Under the pieces are notes generated by a model. The model saw only the letters and a program-made list of their open reading frames with translations. It was not told the origin of the DNA and searched no databases. Made by a program: the position numbers and the translations under genes. Positions 1 to 6,599 of a stretch of DNA of 7,759 bases are shown here, one piece after another; position 1 is the first letter of the stretch, and each line of letters opens with the position of its first letter. Source of the DNA: Acidobacteriota bacterium (GTDB lineage Bacteria > Acidobacteriota > Terriglobia > Terriglobales > Acidobacteriaceae); the NCBI GenBank assembly GCA_021799405.1, contig JAJZAL010000244.1, positions 1-7,759 on the forward strand, given 5' to 3'.

Positions 1-98
1 AATCGTCGCGCCACCAAGAACCATCTTGACCGCCCGTCGGCGCCGCTCATTCAGCACAGCCTCAGGCAACTTCCTTCCGTCGCATGAACTCTTGCCAT
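1..98 (-). pseudogene. Possible IS630-type transposase N-terminal fragment, apparently frameshifted, running off the left edge
   Basis: On the minus strand, codons from 99 down to 1 are open after a TAA at 102-100. They read ...DGRKLPEAVLNERRRR, then AVKMVLGGATI up to the window edge. This resembles the N-terminal pattern of IS630-family transposases: DGRKL, then a helix with repeated arginines, then AV..V..G leading into a helix-turn-helix. The frame has no good start upstream of this motif. The only well-placed ATG (98-96, reading MARVHA) is one base out of frame and stops soon after. One missing base between about 80 and 95 would join MARVHA to DGRKL. That suggests a decayed insertion sequence next to hsdR, although an alternative start such as the TTG at 69-67 is possible. 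Only about 33 codons are visible, so the family call is tentative. Confidence 0.35.
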
Positions 99-135
99 GT
101 TAGACGCTGTAATAACGCATTCGTTTCATGCCGGA

Positions 136-3100
136 TCAGTAAGAACTACCTGCTTCACCTGATGTAGTGAGCCCGCCCTCGCTACTCGTCAGCTGGTACA
201 CCATATCGCCTATAAATCGCCGAAAGGACTCGTTCTCGACAAACTGCTTGTATACCTGGGTGTCGTCTTTCAAAAGATGCTGCATGACCTTGCCAAGGGC
301 TTCATCATGGGCCATCCGTGCTGTGTGCGGAGTGTTTTCCTTGGCACTTTGGTATGCCGCATCGGCTGCGACCTTGGGCGCGATGTCATCTCGGATGCGC
401 TTTGCGACTCGGTCCGAGTCGGTGAATAGTGTGCCGAATTGCTCATTGAATGTTTTCAGAATGTTGCTTAGGCGGTCTAATTCCGGTTCGCCCTTGTGGC
501 CACCACCGTCAGCCGGAGCTGGCTCAATTTCCGCATCAGTGTCCGCTAATGCAATATCCATCGCGGACTTCTTCTCGACCCGATAGCTGTCCATGTCAAT
601 AGCTTCAAGAATCCCCTGAGAGAGATCCTCTTCTTTGGGCGCTGGCAACTTTGGCGTCAGTAGGTTGAGGAAGATGGAAAGCTTTTCCCACTCCGCGTTG
701 GTATAGGGGATCACTGAAGAAAGAAAGCTGTAGGTACGACAATAGGCTTTGGCTTTCCCCTTGAAGTCGACTTGTGCGTCTTCATCCAGAGTGCCCACAT
801 AGACCGCAACGCACGCGTCGAGGATCGGATCGAGCTTGTCCCGTTCCGCTCCGCTCAGAAAAAGTTCCACGACCTGCTGTATCTGTGCGGACGAGTAAAC
901 CTGGGCACCGTCGAGCGACGCTTTCAGGTCATGCAGCTTGTTCGGGTCGGTCTCTTCCGCAAGAAGTGTCGTGCGGTAGTAGTCCTGAAAGGCATAGGTG
1001 ATCGCTTCGCTGTTATTCTGGAAGTCCAGAACAAAGCAGTCGTACTTTTGCGGATGAGCGCGATTCAACCGCGAGAGCGTCTGAACGGCCTTGATGCCGG
1101 AAAGTGCTTTATCTACATACATGGTGTGGAGCAGGGGCTCATCGTAGCCGGTTTGAAATTTATCGGCGCAGATTAGAAAACGGTGTGGATCGCTCTTGAT
1201 CTTCTCCGCAATGTCACCGCTGGGAAACCCGTTTAGGGATGACTCGCTTACCTTCGCGCCTCCGTACTCGTGCTCGCCAGAGAAGGCTACGATGGCCTGG
1301 TAGGGGCTCTTCCGCTCAATCAGGTAGTCCTTGAAGGCGTGGAAGTATTGGATGGCTCGCTCGATGCCGCTGGTCACGACCATCGCACGCGCCTGCCCGC
1401 CGATCTTCCCAGCCGTCATCACTTGCTCATGGAAGTGATCCACCATGATCTCTGCCTTCAGACGGATCGCGTGGTCATGGCTTTCCACGTAGCGACGCAG
1501 CTTCTTCTTCGCTCTCTTTGTGTCGAACTCCGGGTCGTCGTCCGTCTTCTTGATGAGCTTGTAGTAGCTGTTGACTGGCGTGTAGGCCTTGAGCACATCG
1601 AGGATGAAGCGCTCTTCGATGGCCTGCTTCATCGTGTAGGAGTGGAAGGGGCGATGCTTCACCTTGCCCTCCGCATCCGCTGGCAGCGGGATACCGAACA
1701 TCTCCAGCGTCTTCGGCTTGGGGGTTGCCGTGAACGCAAAATAGCTGGCGTTCTTCAACATCTTGCGCGCTGCCATGCGCTTTTCGAGCGCATCGTTCAC
1801 CGCATCCTCCGGGTCGGCCCCATCATCCTTTGCCTTCGAGGTGAGCGCCTCGCTCATGGCGGCAGAGGTCTTACCGCCCTGGCTCGAATGGGCCTCATCG
1901 ATGACAATGGCAAACGCCTTGTCCGCTTCCGTGGCGATCTCGTCCAGGATGAACGGAAACTTCTGCACCGTAGAAACGATGATCTTCCTGCCTTGCTCGA
2001 TGAACTTCCGCAGGTCGCCGGAGTGTTCCGCATGGCCTACCGTTGCGCCCACCTGCATAAACTGCTTGATTGTCTTTTGGATTTGGTCATCCAGGATACG
2101 CCGATCCGTGACGACGATGACCGAATCGAAGACTTCTTTGTCATTGCGCTTGAGCCCAATCAGTTGATGAGAAAGCCATGCAATGGAGTTTGATTTTCCG
2201 CTCCCCGCAGAATGCTGCAGCAAGTAGCGCTTGCCCTCTCCATTCGCTCGCACATCGGCCAACGCTTTGCGCACCAGGTCTAGCTGGTGATAGCGCGGCC
2301 AAACTTGCTTGCGCCGCTTTCTTCCAGTCTTCGGGGCTTTCTCTTCGACAATCTGAGCGTAGTTCTCGAGAATATTCGTCAATCCAGCCGGAGTCAGAAC
2401 CTCTTTCCAGAGATAGTCCGTCTTCAGTCCGTTGGGATTCGGTGGATTTCCCGCGCCATCGTTATAGCCCTTATTGAAGGGCAGAAACCACGAAGCCTTG
2501 CCCTTCAGCTCCGGGCACATGCGCACTTCACTGTCGTCCACAGCAAAGTGGACAACGCAGCGGCCAAACTCGAAGAGCCGTTCGCGCGGATCGCGGTCAC
2601 GGCGGTACTGCTCAATGGCGTCTTCGATCGTCTGCTTCGTCAGGCTGTTTTTCAACTCAAAGGTAGCGATGGGCAGGCCATTGATGAACAGGCAGAGGTC
2701 GAGCGCGCGCCGCGTCTCATCCATACTGTAGGCCAACTGGCGCGTGATAGAGAAGCGGTTCTTCGCGTGCAGCGACTCGGCCTTCGCATTGCCAGGAGAG
2801 GGCGTCCCGTAGAACAGGTCAAAGTGCAGCGGCCCGTCGTCCACTCCCTTGCGCAGCACATCAATCACGCCGCGCTTGCCCACTTCGCTGGAGATACGCG
2901 TCAGGAACTTCACCCGCTGGAAGTCCTTCGGGTCTTCGGTCATGCTCAACCTGCGGAAGGCTTCAGGCTGGGTGGCACTGAGAAAAGCGATGAGCTGCGG
3001 CACATCGATCGCCACTGCGCGGTCATAGTCCTTCGCGCTTCCGGCAAAGTAGCCCGTTCCAGAAGCCTCTGGCCTCTCGGCCGCGGTACCGGGGGCGATC

Positions 3101-3174
3101 GCCAAACCGTCGACGCCCGTCATGTGGCGCACGATGAGCGTTTCCAAGCCAGCTTCGGAGGTGTTCGTCGGCAT
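136..3174 (-). CDS. hsdR: Type I restriction enzyme R subunit HsdR (nuclease plus SF2 translocase)
   Basis: 1012 residues, a normal length for HsdR. This is the motor and cutting subunit of a type I restriction-modification complex (R with M and S). It pulls in unmodified DNA using ATP and cleaves far from the recognition site. The N-terminal third holds a PD-(D/E)xK nuclease: D159 in ALDLCLF and E173-x-K175 in FELKN, with a 14-residue spacing typical of HsdR. The SF2 helicase motifs follow in order: Walker A HSAGSGKS (321-328), TDRR (357), DEAH (426-429), FTATPKP (481-487), CADKFQTGYDEP (669-680) and VQTLSRLNRAHP (697-708). A helical C-terminal region of about 280 residues probably contacts the methylase core. 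The ATG at 3174 has AGGGAG five bases upstream. All key residues are present, so the gene looks intact. It is the last gene of the operon, about 200 bases after darG. Confidence 0.96.
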   Translation of the reverse strand: MPTNTSEAGLETLIVRHMTGVDGLAIAPGTAAERPEASGTGYFAGSAKDYDRAVAIDVPQLIAFLSATQPEAFRRLSMTEDPKDFQRVKFLTRISSEVGKRGVIDVLRKGVDDGPLHFDLFYGTPSPGNAKAESLHAKNRFSITRQLAYSMDETRRALDLCLFINGLPIATFELKNSLTKQTIEDAIEQYRRDRDPRERLFEFGRCVVHFAVDDSEVRMCPELKGKASWFLPFNKGYNDGAGNPPNPNGLKTDYLWKEVLTPAGLTNILENYAQIVEEKAPKTGRKRRKQVWPRYHQLDLVRKALADVRANGEGKRYLLQHSAGSGKSNSIAWLSHQLIGLKRNDKEVFDSVIVVTDRRILDDQIQKTIKQFMQVGATVGHAEHSGDLRKFIEQGRKIIVSTVQKFPFILDEIATEADKAFAIVIDEAHSSQGGKTSAAMSEALTSKAKDDGADPEDAVNDALEKRMAARKMLKNASYFAFTATPKPKTLEMFGIPLPADAEGKVKHRPFHSYTMKQAIEERFILDVLKAYTPVNSYYKLIKKTDDDPEFDTKRAKKKLRRYVESHDHAIRLKAEIMVDHFHEQVMTAGKIGGQARAMVVTSGIERAIQYFHAFKDYLIERKSPYQAIVAFSGEHEYGGAKVSESSLNGFPSGDIAEKIKSDPHRFLICADKFQTGYDEPLLHTMYVDKALSGIKAVQTLSRLNRAHPQKYDCFVLDFQNNSEAITYAFQDYYRTTLLAEETDPNKLHDLKASLDGAQVYSSAQIQQVVELFLSGAERDKLDPILDACVAVYVGTLDEDAQVDFKGKAKAYCRTYSFLSSVIPYTNAEWEKLSIFLNLLTPKLPAPKEEDLSQGILEAIDMDSYRVEKKSAMDIALADTDAEIEPAPADGGGHKGEPELDRLSNILKTFNEQFGTLFTDSDRVAKRIRDDIAPKVAADAAYQSAKENTPHTARMAHDEALGKVMQHLLKDDTQVYKQFVENESFRRFIGDMVYQLTSSEGGLTTSGEAGSSY

Positions 3175-3372
3175 TCGTTCTCCCTGTCAACTACCCATCA
3201 ACTAAAACGCGCCAAGAATTCGGCCTGGAATCAACATCCTGCGAAACGTAGCGCCCCGAATCGGGCAAGCACATCGAGTACGCATCGAATCCAGGCGAAC
3301 CCTCGTTGAATGTCCGCAGAAGTGCTTGTTTCCGACTGCATTGTGCCCTGAGCATAGATCTTGCGGCAATGC
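3175..3372. other. Gap between darG and hsdR, no convincing gene
   Basis: 198 bases, the only substantial gap in an otherwise overlapping operon. I see no terminator with a T-run and no clear promoter for hsdR. Two short minus-strand ORFs lie in it. One runs from the ATG at 3355 to 3191 (54 residues, no Shine-Dalgarno). The other runs from the ATG at 3341 to 3231 (36 residues, beginning MQSETSTSAD, with AGGG only four bases upstream). Neither resembles a family I know. A 7-base inverted repeat (GCCTGGA at 3223-3229, TCCAGGC at 3290-3296) and a short GCCC/GGGC stem near 3254-3266 are the only structures noticed; both are weak. Confidence 0.4.
3180..3185 (-). promoter_or_regulatory. Shine-Dalgarno site of hsdR
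   Basis: AGGGAG on the minus strand, five bases before the ATG at 3174-3172. It supports this ATG and shows that hsdR can be initiated independently of darG. Confidence 0.7.
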
Positions 3373-4422
3373 CTACTGGACGAGAGGCGGACTCAGCCAT
3401 TTCTTTTCTTGCAATACCTGAAGCGCGAGCCTTATCTGTCGTTCCGTGAACTGCTTTTTGCGCTCATTCCACGCATACGTTCTGCTGATAATCTCCTGGG
3501 CACCGCGTGGCGGGTTCGCTTTGGCCACCCAATGCACCGTGGCCAGCAGTTCCATCCCGAAGGGAGTCTCAAAGCCATCCACCAAGTCTGCAACCCGGCG
3601 TATCCGTTCGCTGGTGCCGGAATTCTCTAGAATCACCCGTTCGGCATCTTCCACCGCGCCCGGAACCAATTGCAGCTCCTTCTCGGGCGAATCACCTCCG
3701 TCCGCATAACCGCTCAGATAATATCCTTCGACAGCTATCAAAACATGGCGCAGATTCTCCGCATACGGTCCGTAGAGCGCCTGGACAAATTTCAAGCGCA
3801 GGGGTTCACCGGCCTCCTGCATGAAATACATCAGTTTGTGGACTTCCAACAGGCTTACGGCTGGGTCGAGCAAGCCATCCAGATAGCGGCGTATCAGGCC
3901 CACCAGCGCGGCTCGACCAGTCGTCATTTTGGGCGGTTGCGCGGTCGAGGCCACCTGACTGGCCACCAACGGGTTCGGTTCGTAGACCAAAACCTCCACA
4001 TCGTCGAGGGTCTTCAATGCCTGCTCAATGCGCGGGCGCACCTGTTTCCAGTCCAGCCCTCCCAGGCCCGCGCCGAGCGGCGGAATCGCAATAGAACGAA
4101 TTCCATGCGCTTGAATCTCGTGTCGCAATGCCGCCAAGCCGGCTTCGATATCCTCGATTCGGCTCTTGCCGCGCCAGTGTCTCTTGGTCGGGAAGTTGAT
4201 GATGAATTTAGGGCCGGTCACCCAAGCTGTCGGAAAAACAAACATCCGTCCCGGCTGCAACTCCCCGCGCTCGCAGGCCGCCTCATAGGCTTTGAAGTTA
4301 GCCGGGAACTTCTCCTTGAATTGCAGTGCGATGCCGCGTCCCATCACGCCAACGCAGTTCACCGTGTTCACCAGTGCTTCCGCATTCGAGTCCAGAATGT
4401 TCCCCGTTGTAAATTCCATCAT
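3373..4422 (-). CDS. darG: DarG antitoxin: macrodomain DNA ADP-ribosyl hydrolase with C-terminal DarT-binding domain
   Basis: 349 residues. DarG removes the ADP-ribose that DarT puts on DNA bases and also binds and neutralises DarT. Residues 1 to about 155 are a macrodomain: FTTGNILDSNAEALVNTVNC (4-23), the loop VGVMGRGIALQFK (24-36), FPTKRHWR with the family's conserved lysine at K80, and PPLGAGLGGLDW (114-125). Residues about 165-349 match the DarG C-terminal domain, with HKLMYFMQEAGEPLRLKF, ALYGPYAENLRHVL, GFETPFGMELLATVHWV and WNERKKQF. That domain resembles SocA/Panacea (DUF4065) antitoxin folds, which is my inference. The protein starts MM; the first ATG has GGAGG eight bases upstream (11 from the second), so I use the first. 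It lies directly after darT in the usual toxin-antitoxin order and looks complete. Confidence 0.95.
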   Translation of the reverse strand: MMEFTTGNILDSNAEALVNTVNCVGVMGRGIALQFKEKFPANFKAYEAACERGELQPGRMFVFPTAWVTGPKFIINFPTKRHWRGKSRIEDIEAGLAALRHEIQAHGIRSIAIPPLGAGLGGLDWKQVRPRIEQALKTLDDVEVLVYEPNPLVASQVASTAQPPKMTTGRAALVGLIRRYLDGLLDPAVSLLEVHKLMYFMQEAGEPLRLKFVQALYGPYAENLRHVLIAVEGYYLSGYADGGDSPEKELQLVPGAVEDAERVILENSGTSERIRRVADLVDGFETPFGMELLATVHWVAKANPPRGAQEIISRTYAWNERKKQFTERQIRLALQVLQEKKWLSPPLVQ

Positions 4423-5086
4423 GGCCTTTGCCTCCGGCGGCTTGGTAGTACCAATCCCGCCTGACTTCGATGATCGGCTGGTGAGCGGCCTGAGCGATGG
4501 CCGCGCCTGTCCTTGGCCCCATTCCGTTCGTCATCACACCAATACGGTCAACCAACTCCCAGGGAACCGCGCGTTCAACAAGGAACTCGGCCTGCTTGCC
4601 GTCCATCAGTGCGCCAGCCCATTGTGTGGCATCTACGGCCTGCCAGTTCACCTCATCCAGGCTGCGCAGATCGTTCCGGTCTTCAAAATAGCGTCCGCCC
4701 GCGTTCGACAGCGTGAACGCCCAGCGCAAACCTTCGGCTTGCGCCCATTCTACAACCCGGTGCAGATCAAATTCCAGATGAACAACAGCGTCTTGCCCGC
4801 CCTGGTACGCCAAATCCGGGTGGTTGCCCCGATAGATCAAATAGAGCATCACCGACCGGGGGCAGAAGTAGAATGGAACGCAATCCCCTACGTGCAATCC
4901 CGGCCTGCTCTCCAACGGAAGCGTCAGCCTCCGCGTCTTGATGTGGCCCATGCCAATTGTCGTGCCCCCGCCTACCCGCCGCGCAATCACCGCATCGCAC
5001 AGCAATGCCCCATCCGCCACAATCGAGGTCAGTTTCTCCAGATGGACAATGTGGTAGAGCTTCGGGTTGGCGGGCGGCTGGCTCAC
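4298..5086 (-). CDS. darT: DarT toxin: DNA ADP-ribosyltransferase (DUF4433 family), with an unusual C-terminal run-on
   Basis: 262 residues from the GTG at 5086. DarT uses NAD+ to ADP-ribosylate bases of single-stranded DNA, blocking replication; known DarTG pairs act against phage. Family motifs: NPKLYHIVHLEKL (8-20, with the conserved His), IKTRRLTLPL (arginines at 52-53), HVGDCVPFYFCPRSVMLYLIY (from 67), FTLSNAG (from 124) and KQAEFLVERAVPW, whose E167 matches the catalytic glutamate. I chose the GTG over the ATG at 5122. It has GGAGG seven bases upstream, gives the family-like start MSQPPANPKLYHI, and overlaps the small ORF by GTGA. DarT proteins normally end near RRDWYY, here at residue 214 (codon ending 4445). 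This frame continues 48 residues through the darG start, overlapping it by 125 bases. That tail is not DarT-like; the next codon CAA is one transition from TAA. Confidence 0.93.
   Translation of the reverse strand: MSQPPANPKLYHIVHLEKLTSIVADGALLCDAVIARRVGGGTTIGMGHIKTRRLTLPLESRPGLHVGDCVPFYFCPRSVMLYLIYRGNHPDLAYQGGQDAVVHLEFDLHRVVEWAQAEGLRWAFTLSNAGGRYFEDRNDLRSLDEVNWQAVDATQWAGALMDGKQAEFLVERAVPWELVDRIGVMTNGMGPRTGAAIAQAAHQPIIEVRRDWYYQAAGGKGHDGIYNGEHSGLECGSTGEHGELRWRDGTRHRTAIQGEVPG
4431..4435 (-). promoter_or_regulatory. Shine-Dalgarno site of darG, inside the darT reading frame
   Basis: GGAGG on the minus strand, eight bases before the first ATG of darG (4422). It lies between the point where DarT normally ends (WYY, codons ending at 4445) and the darG start. 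This is the arrangement expected if darT originally stopped just before it. Confidence 0.75.
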
Positions 5087-5172
5087 GCTTCGACCTCCGC
5101 CGTCTTCTCCAGCGATTTGCATAGCTCATCGATCCGGCTCGCCAGGTATTTCGCTGTGGATGGCGTCGTCAT
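5083..5172 (-). CDS. Small ORF of 29 residues coupled between hsdS and darT, function unknown
   Basis: The ATG at 5172-5170 overlaps the hsdS stop (ATGA) and the TGA at 5085-5083 overlaps the darT start (GTGA). The ORF therefore fills the space between the two genes exactly, with a 4-base overlap on each side. GGAG at 5184-5181 lies eight bases before its ATG. The peptide begins MTTPSTAKYLASRIDEL and ends EKTAEVEA. It looks like one amphipathic helix, with L10, I14, L17 and L21 in a 4-3-4 heptad pattern; there is no signal peptide or membrane segment. I do not recognise it. It may be a real small protein, a translational coupler that sets DarT dosage, or a chance frame. The coupling and ribosome site make chance less likely but do not prove expression. 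Confidence 0.5.
   Translation of the reverse strand: MTTPSTAKYLASRIDELCKSLEKTAEVEA
5094..5098 (-). promoter_or_regulatory. Shine-Dalgarno site deciding the darT GTG start
   Basis: GGAGG on the minus strand, seven bases upstream of GTG 5086-5084. The upstream in-frame ATG at 5122 lacks a comparable site, so this favours the shorter DarT. Confidence 0.75.
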
Positions 5173-6599
5173 CCCACTGGCTCCGCGATCTCATCTTCAA
5201 TCATCTCGCAGTCGTCTTCTACGAGTCCTTCTGGCTCGATGGTCTGTTCTTCAACCGGCAACTTCGCCGCGGCCTCGCGCACATCGAGCTTGCCGGTGAC
5301 GACATCGGCGATGAGGCGTGTACGGTATTCGCGGAGAAGGTCCATTTCGCGTTCAAGGCGGGAAATGGCGGTGAGTATAGGAGCGCAATCTGCATCGATT
5401 CGGTGGACAATGTCCATCTGTTCATTCGTTGGAGGAAGCAGAATACGCCATGATTTAATATGGCGTTGAGAAATCTTAGGCATTGTCCCGCTTGAGCCTC
5501 TTGCATCTTGCTCAATTTGCGCGCGACCTGCTCGTGATAGAAGTTGATATACCAAAAACTCAGGAACAATTTCGCTGTCTCTGACTCGGAGACGATAGAT
5601 CAGATCGCAAAGGATCGTCCTATCTCGTGCATTGCGCACAATGCAGACATCGCCTACTCGATCCCGCGTATTAGATCTCGTAAGAAGGATATCTCCATCG
5701 TGGATCTCAATGCCGGACGGAATCGTGGCCTTTCGCGACACAGGCTTGATCTCTGAGGGATTAAATGTGCCGCGTCGCACAGAAGAAAGAGTCAGAACGG
5801 TCCATTGGTCCAATGCAATTTCTCCCTCAGCTCCGACTGGACTCCAGCCCTGTTCGACTCCCCTAAGTAAGCGACCAAAGAGAGGCATCTCCCAATGCTG
5901 CGGAATGTCGCCGAGCCAGGGGATACCGGAGGGTTTGAGGGGGACGGAGGGATCGAGGCCGCGAGTGACGGCGCGGTGAATGATGGCTTGCTTCTGCTCA
6001 TTGAGCAGCGCAATCACCTTCCGCTTCGCCCGAATCGCCCGCTCCAGCCGCCCATTCGCCCAATCCAGAAACCGCACAATCGCATCCTGCTCGACTACGG
6101 GTGGGATGTGCATCGGCGCATCAAGAAAGGAAATGTCGGTTAGCTGAAGTCTGGAAATCCAGACCCCCTTCGACCTGACCTTAAGTTCCCAATTGAACGA
6201 CGATGAACGGGCAACTTCGTGAATGAATGCAGGAAGCATCGGCGCATCTTCTCGGATGCGGTAGACTCCATAGGCCGATCTAATGATGCCGTGATGCTTT
6301 GAAACGCCAAGCCCGCCTGCCCACGCCCAAAGGCTATTGATGACTAAATCACCTGGCCAGCACAATTTGTAACCGAGATACGATTCCGCCTTGAACATCG
6401 TCACGTTTGCTGTCTTGCGGGGCACGATTCCACGAGCCGATGACACAGTCAAAAGTTCCTCTTGACCTGTCTTTGAGCGAATATCAACGCGCTGAAAAAT
6501 TGATTTTGCGCGCTTCGCTTCCCAATGCACAGGCACCTTCCCGAGCCAGGGAAGGCCAGACTCCTTGTACTCCGCATACGGATTGAGGTCGGCGATCAT
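5169..6599 (-). CDS. hsdS: Type I restriction enzyme specificity subunit HsdS
   Basis: 476 residues. HsdS reads the split DNA target for both methylation and restriction, with two target recognition domains (TRDs) held apart by helices. The two halves each begin with the same signature: GLPWLGKVPVHWE (from residue 15) and GIPWLGDIPQHWE (from 225). The central helical spacer is about 170-212 (EQDAIVRFLDWANGRLERAI..., then LLNEQKQAIIHRAVTRGL) and the distal one about 391-443 (NEQMDIVHRID..., then LLREYRTRLIADVVTGKLD). Both TRDs are full length, so this is a complete bipartite subunit. The tail after about residue 448 is strongly acidic with no Lys or Arg. I prefer the ATG at 6599: it overlaps the upstream stop by ATGA and gives a typical N-terminus. 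An in-frame GTG at 6623 would add eight residues. A weak AGG at 6612-6610 is its only ribosome site, consistent with coupled translation. Confidence 0.93.
   Translation of the reverse strand: MIADLNPYAEYKESGLPWLGKVPVHWEAKRAKSIFQRVDIRSKTGQEELLTVSSARGIVPRKTANVTMFKAESYLGYKLCWPGDLVINSLWAWAGGLGVSKHHGIIRSAYGVYRIREDAPMLPAFIHEVARSSSFNWELKVRSKGVWISRLQLTDISFLDAPMHIPPVVEQDAIVRFLDWANGRLERAIRAKRKVIALLNEQKQAIIHRAVTRGLDPSVPLKPSGIPWLGDIPQHWEMPLFGRLLRGVEQGWSPVGAEGEIALDQWTVLTLSSVRRGTFNPSEIKPVSRKATIPSGIEIHDGDILLTRSNTRDRVGDVCIVRNARDRTILCDLIYRLRVRDSEIVPEFLVYQLLSRAGRAQIEQDARGSSGTMPKISQRHIKSWRILLPPTNEQMDIVHRIDADCAPILTAISRLEREMDLLREYRTRLIADVVTGKLDVREAAAKLPVEEQTIEPEGLVEDDCEMIEDEIAEPVG
5181..5184 (-). promoter_or_regulatory. 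Shine-Dalgarno site of the 29-residue small ORF
   Basis: GGAG on the minus strand, inside the last codons of hsdS, eight bases before the ATG at 5172. Confidence 0.45.

Noticed and set aside
114..130. GCAT...ATGC inverted repeat after hsdR as a terminator
   Set aside because: Only a 4-base stem with no T-run on the minus strand.
1270..2193. Plus-strand open frame of 307 codons inside hsdR
   Set aside because: It lies fully opposite a clear HsdR with all motifs, has no recognisable domain, and is typical antisense open frame in GC-rich sequence.
3185..3190. TTGACA on the minus strand as a -35 box for hsdR
   Set aside because: It ends about ten bases before the hsdR ATG, so any -10 box would fall inside the coding sequence, with no TATAAT-like match to support it.
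2287..3309. Plus-strand open frame of 340 codons
   Set aside because: Mostly antisense to the HsdR nuclease and Walker A region; arginine- and alanine-rich with no family pattern.
3670..4464. Plus-strand open frame of 264 codons opposite darG
   Set aside because: Antisense to the DarG macrodomain; no recognisable protein features.
5084..5122. darT start at ATG 5122
   Set aside because: It adds 12 residues unlike DarT N-termini and lacks a good ribosome site; GTG 5086 has GGAGG at seven bases and the GTGA overlap.
4767..5129. Minus-strand 120-codon frame overlapping darT
   Set aside because: Alternate frame of darT, arginine-rich without motifs; darT and the coupled small ORF explain this stretch better.
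4292..5299. Plus-strand open frame of 335 codons opposite darT
   Set aside because: Antisense to darT, whose family motifs are unambiguous.
5900..6560. Repeated nucleotide stretch with CCGAGCCAGGG in hsdS, considered as a recombination repeat
   Set aside because: It encodes the PWLG signature at the start of each half of HsdS, which is the normal internal protein repeat; no second partial hsdS or invertase is present.
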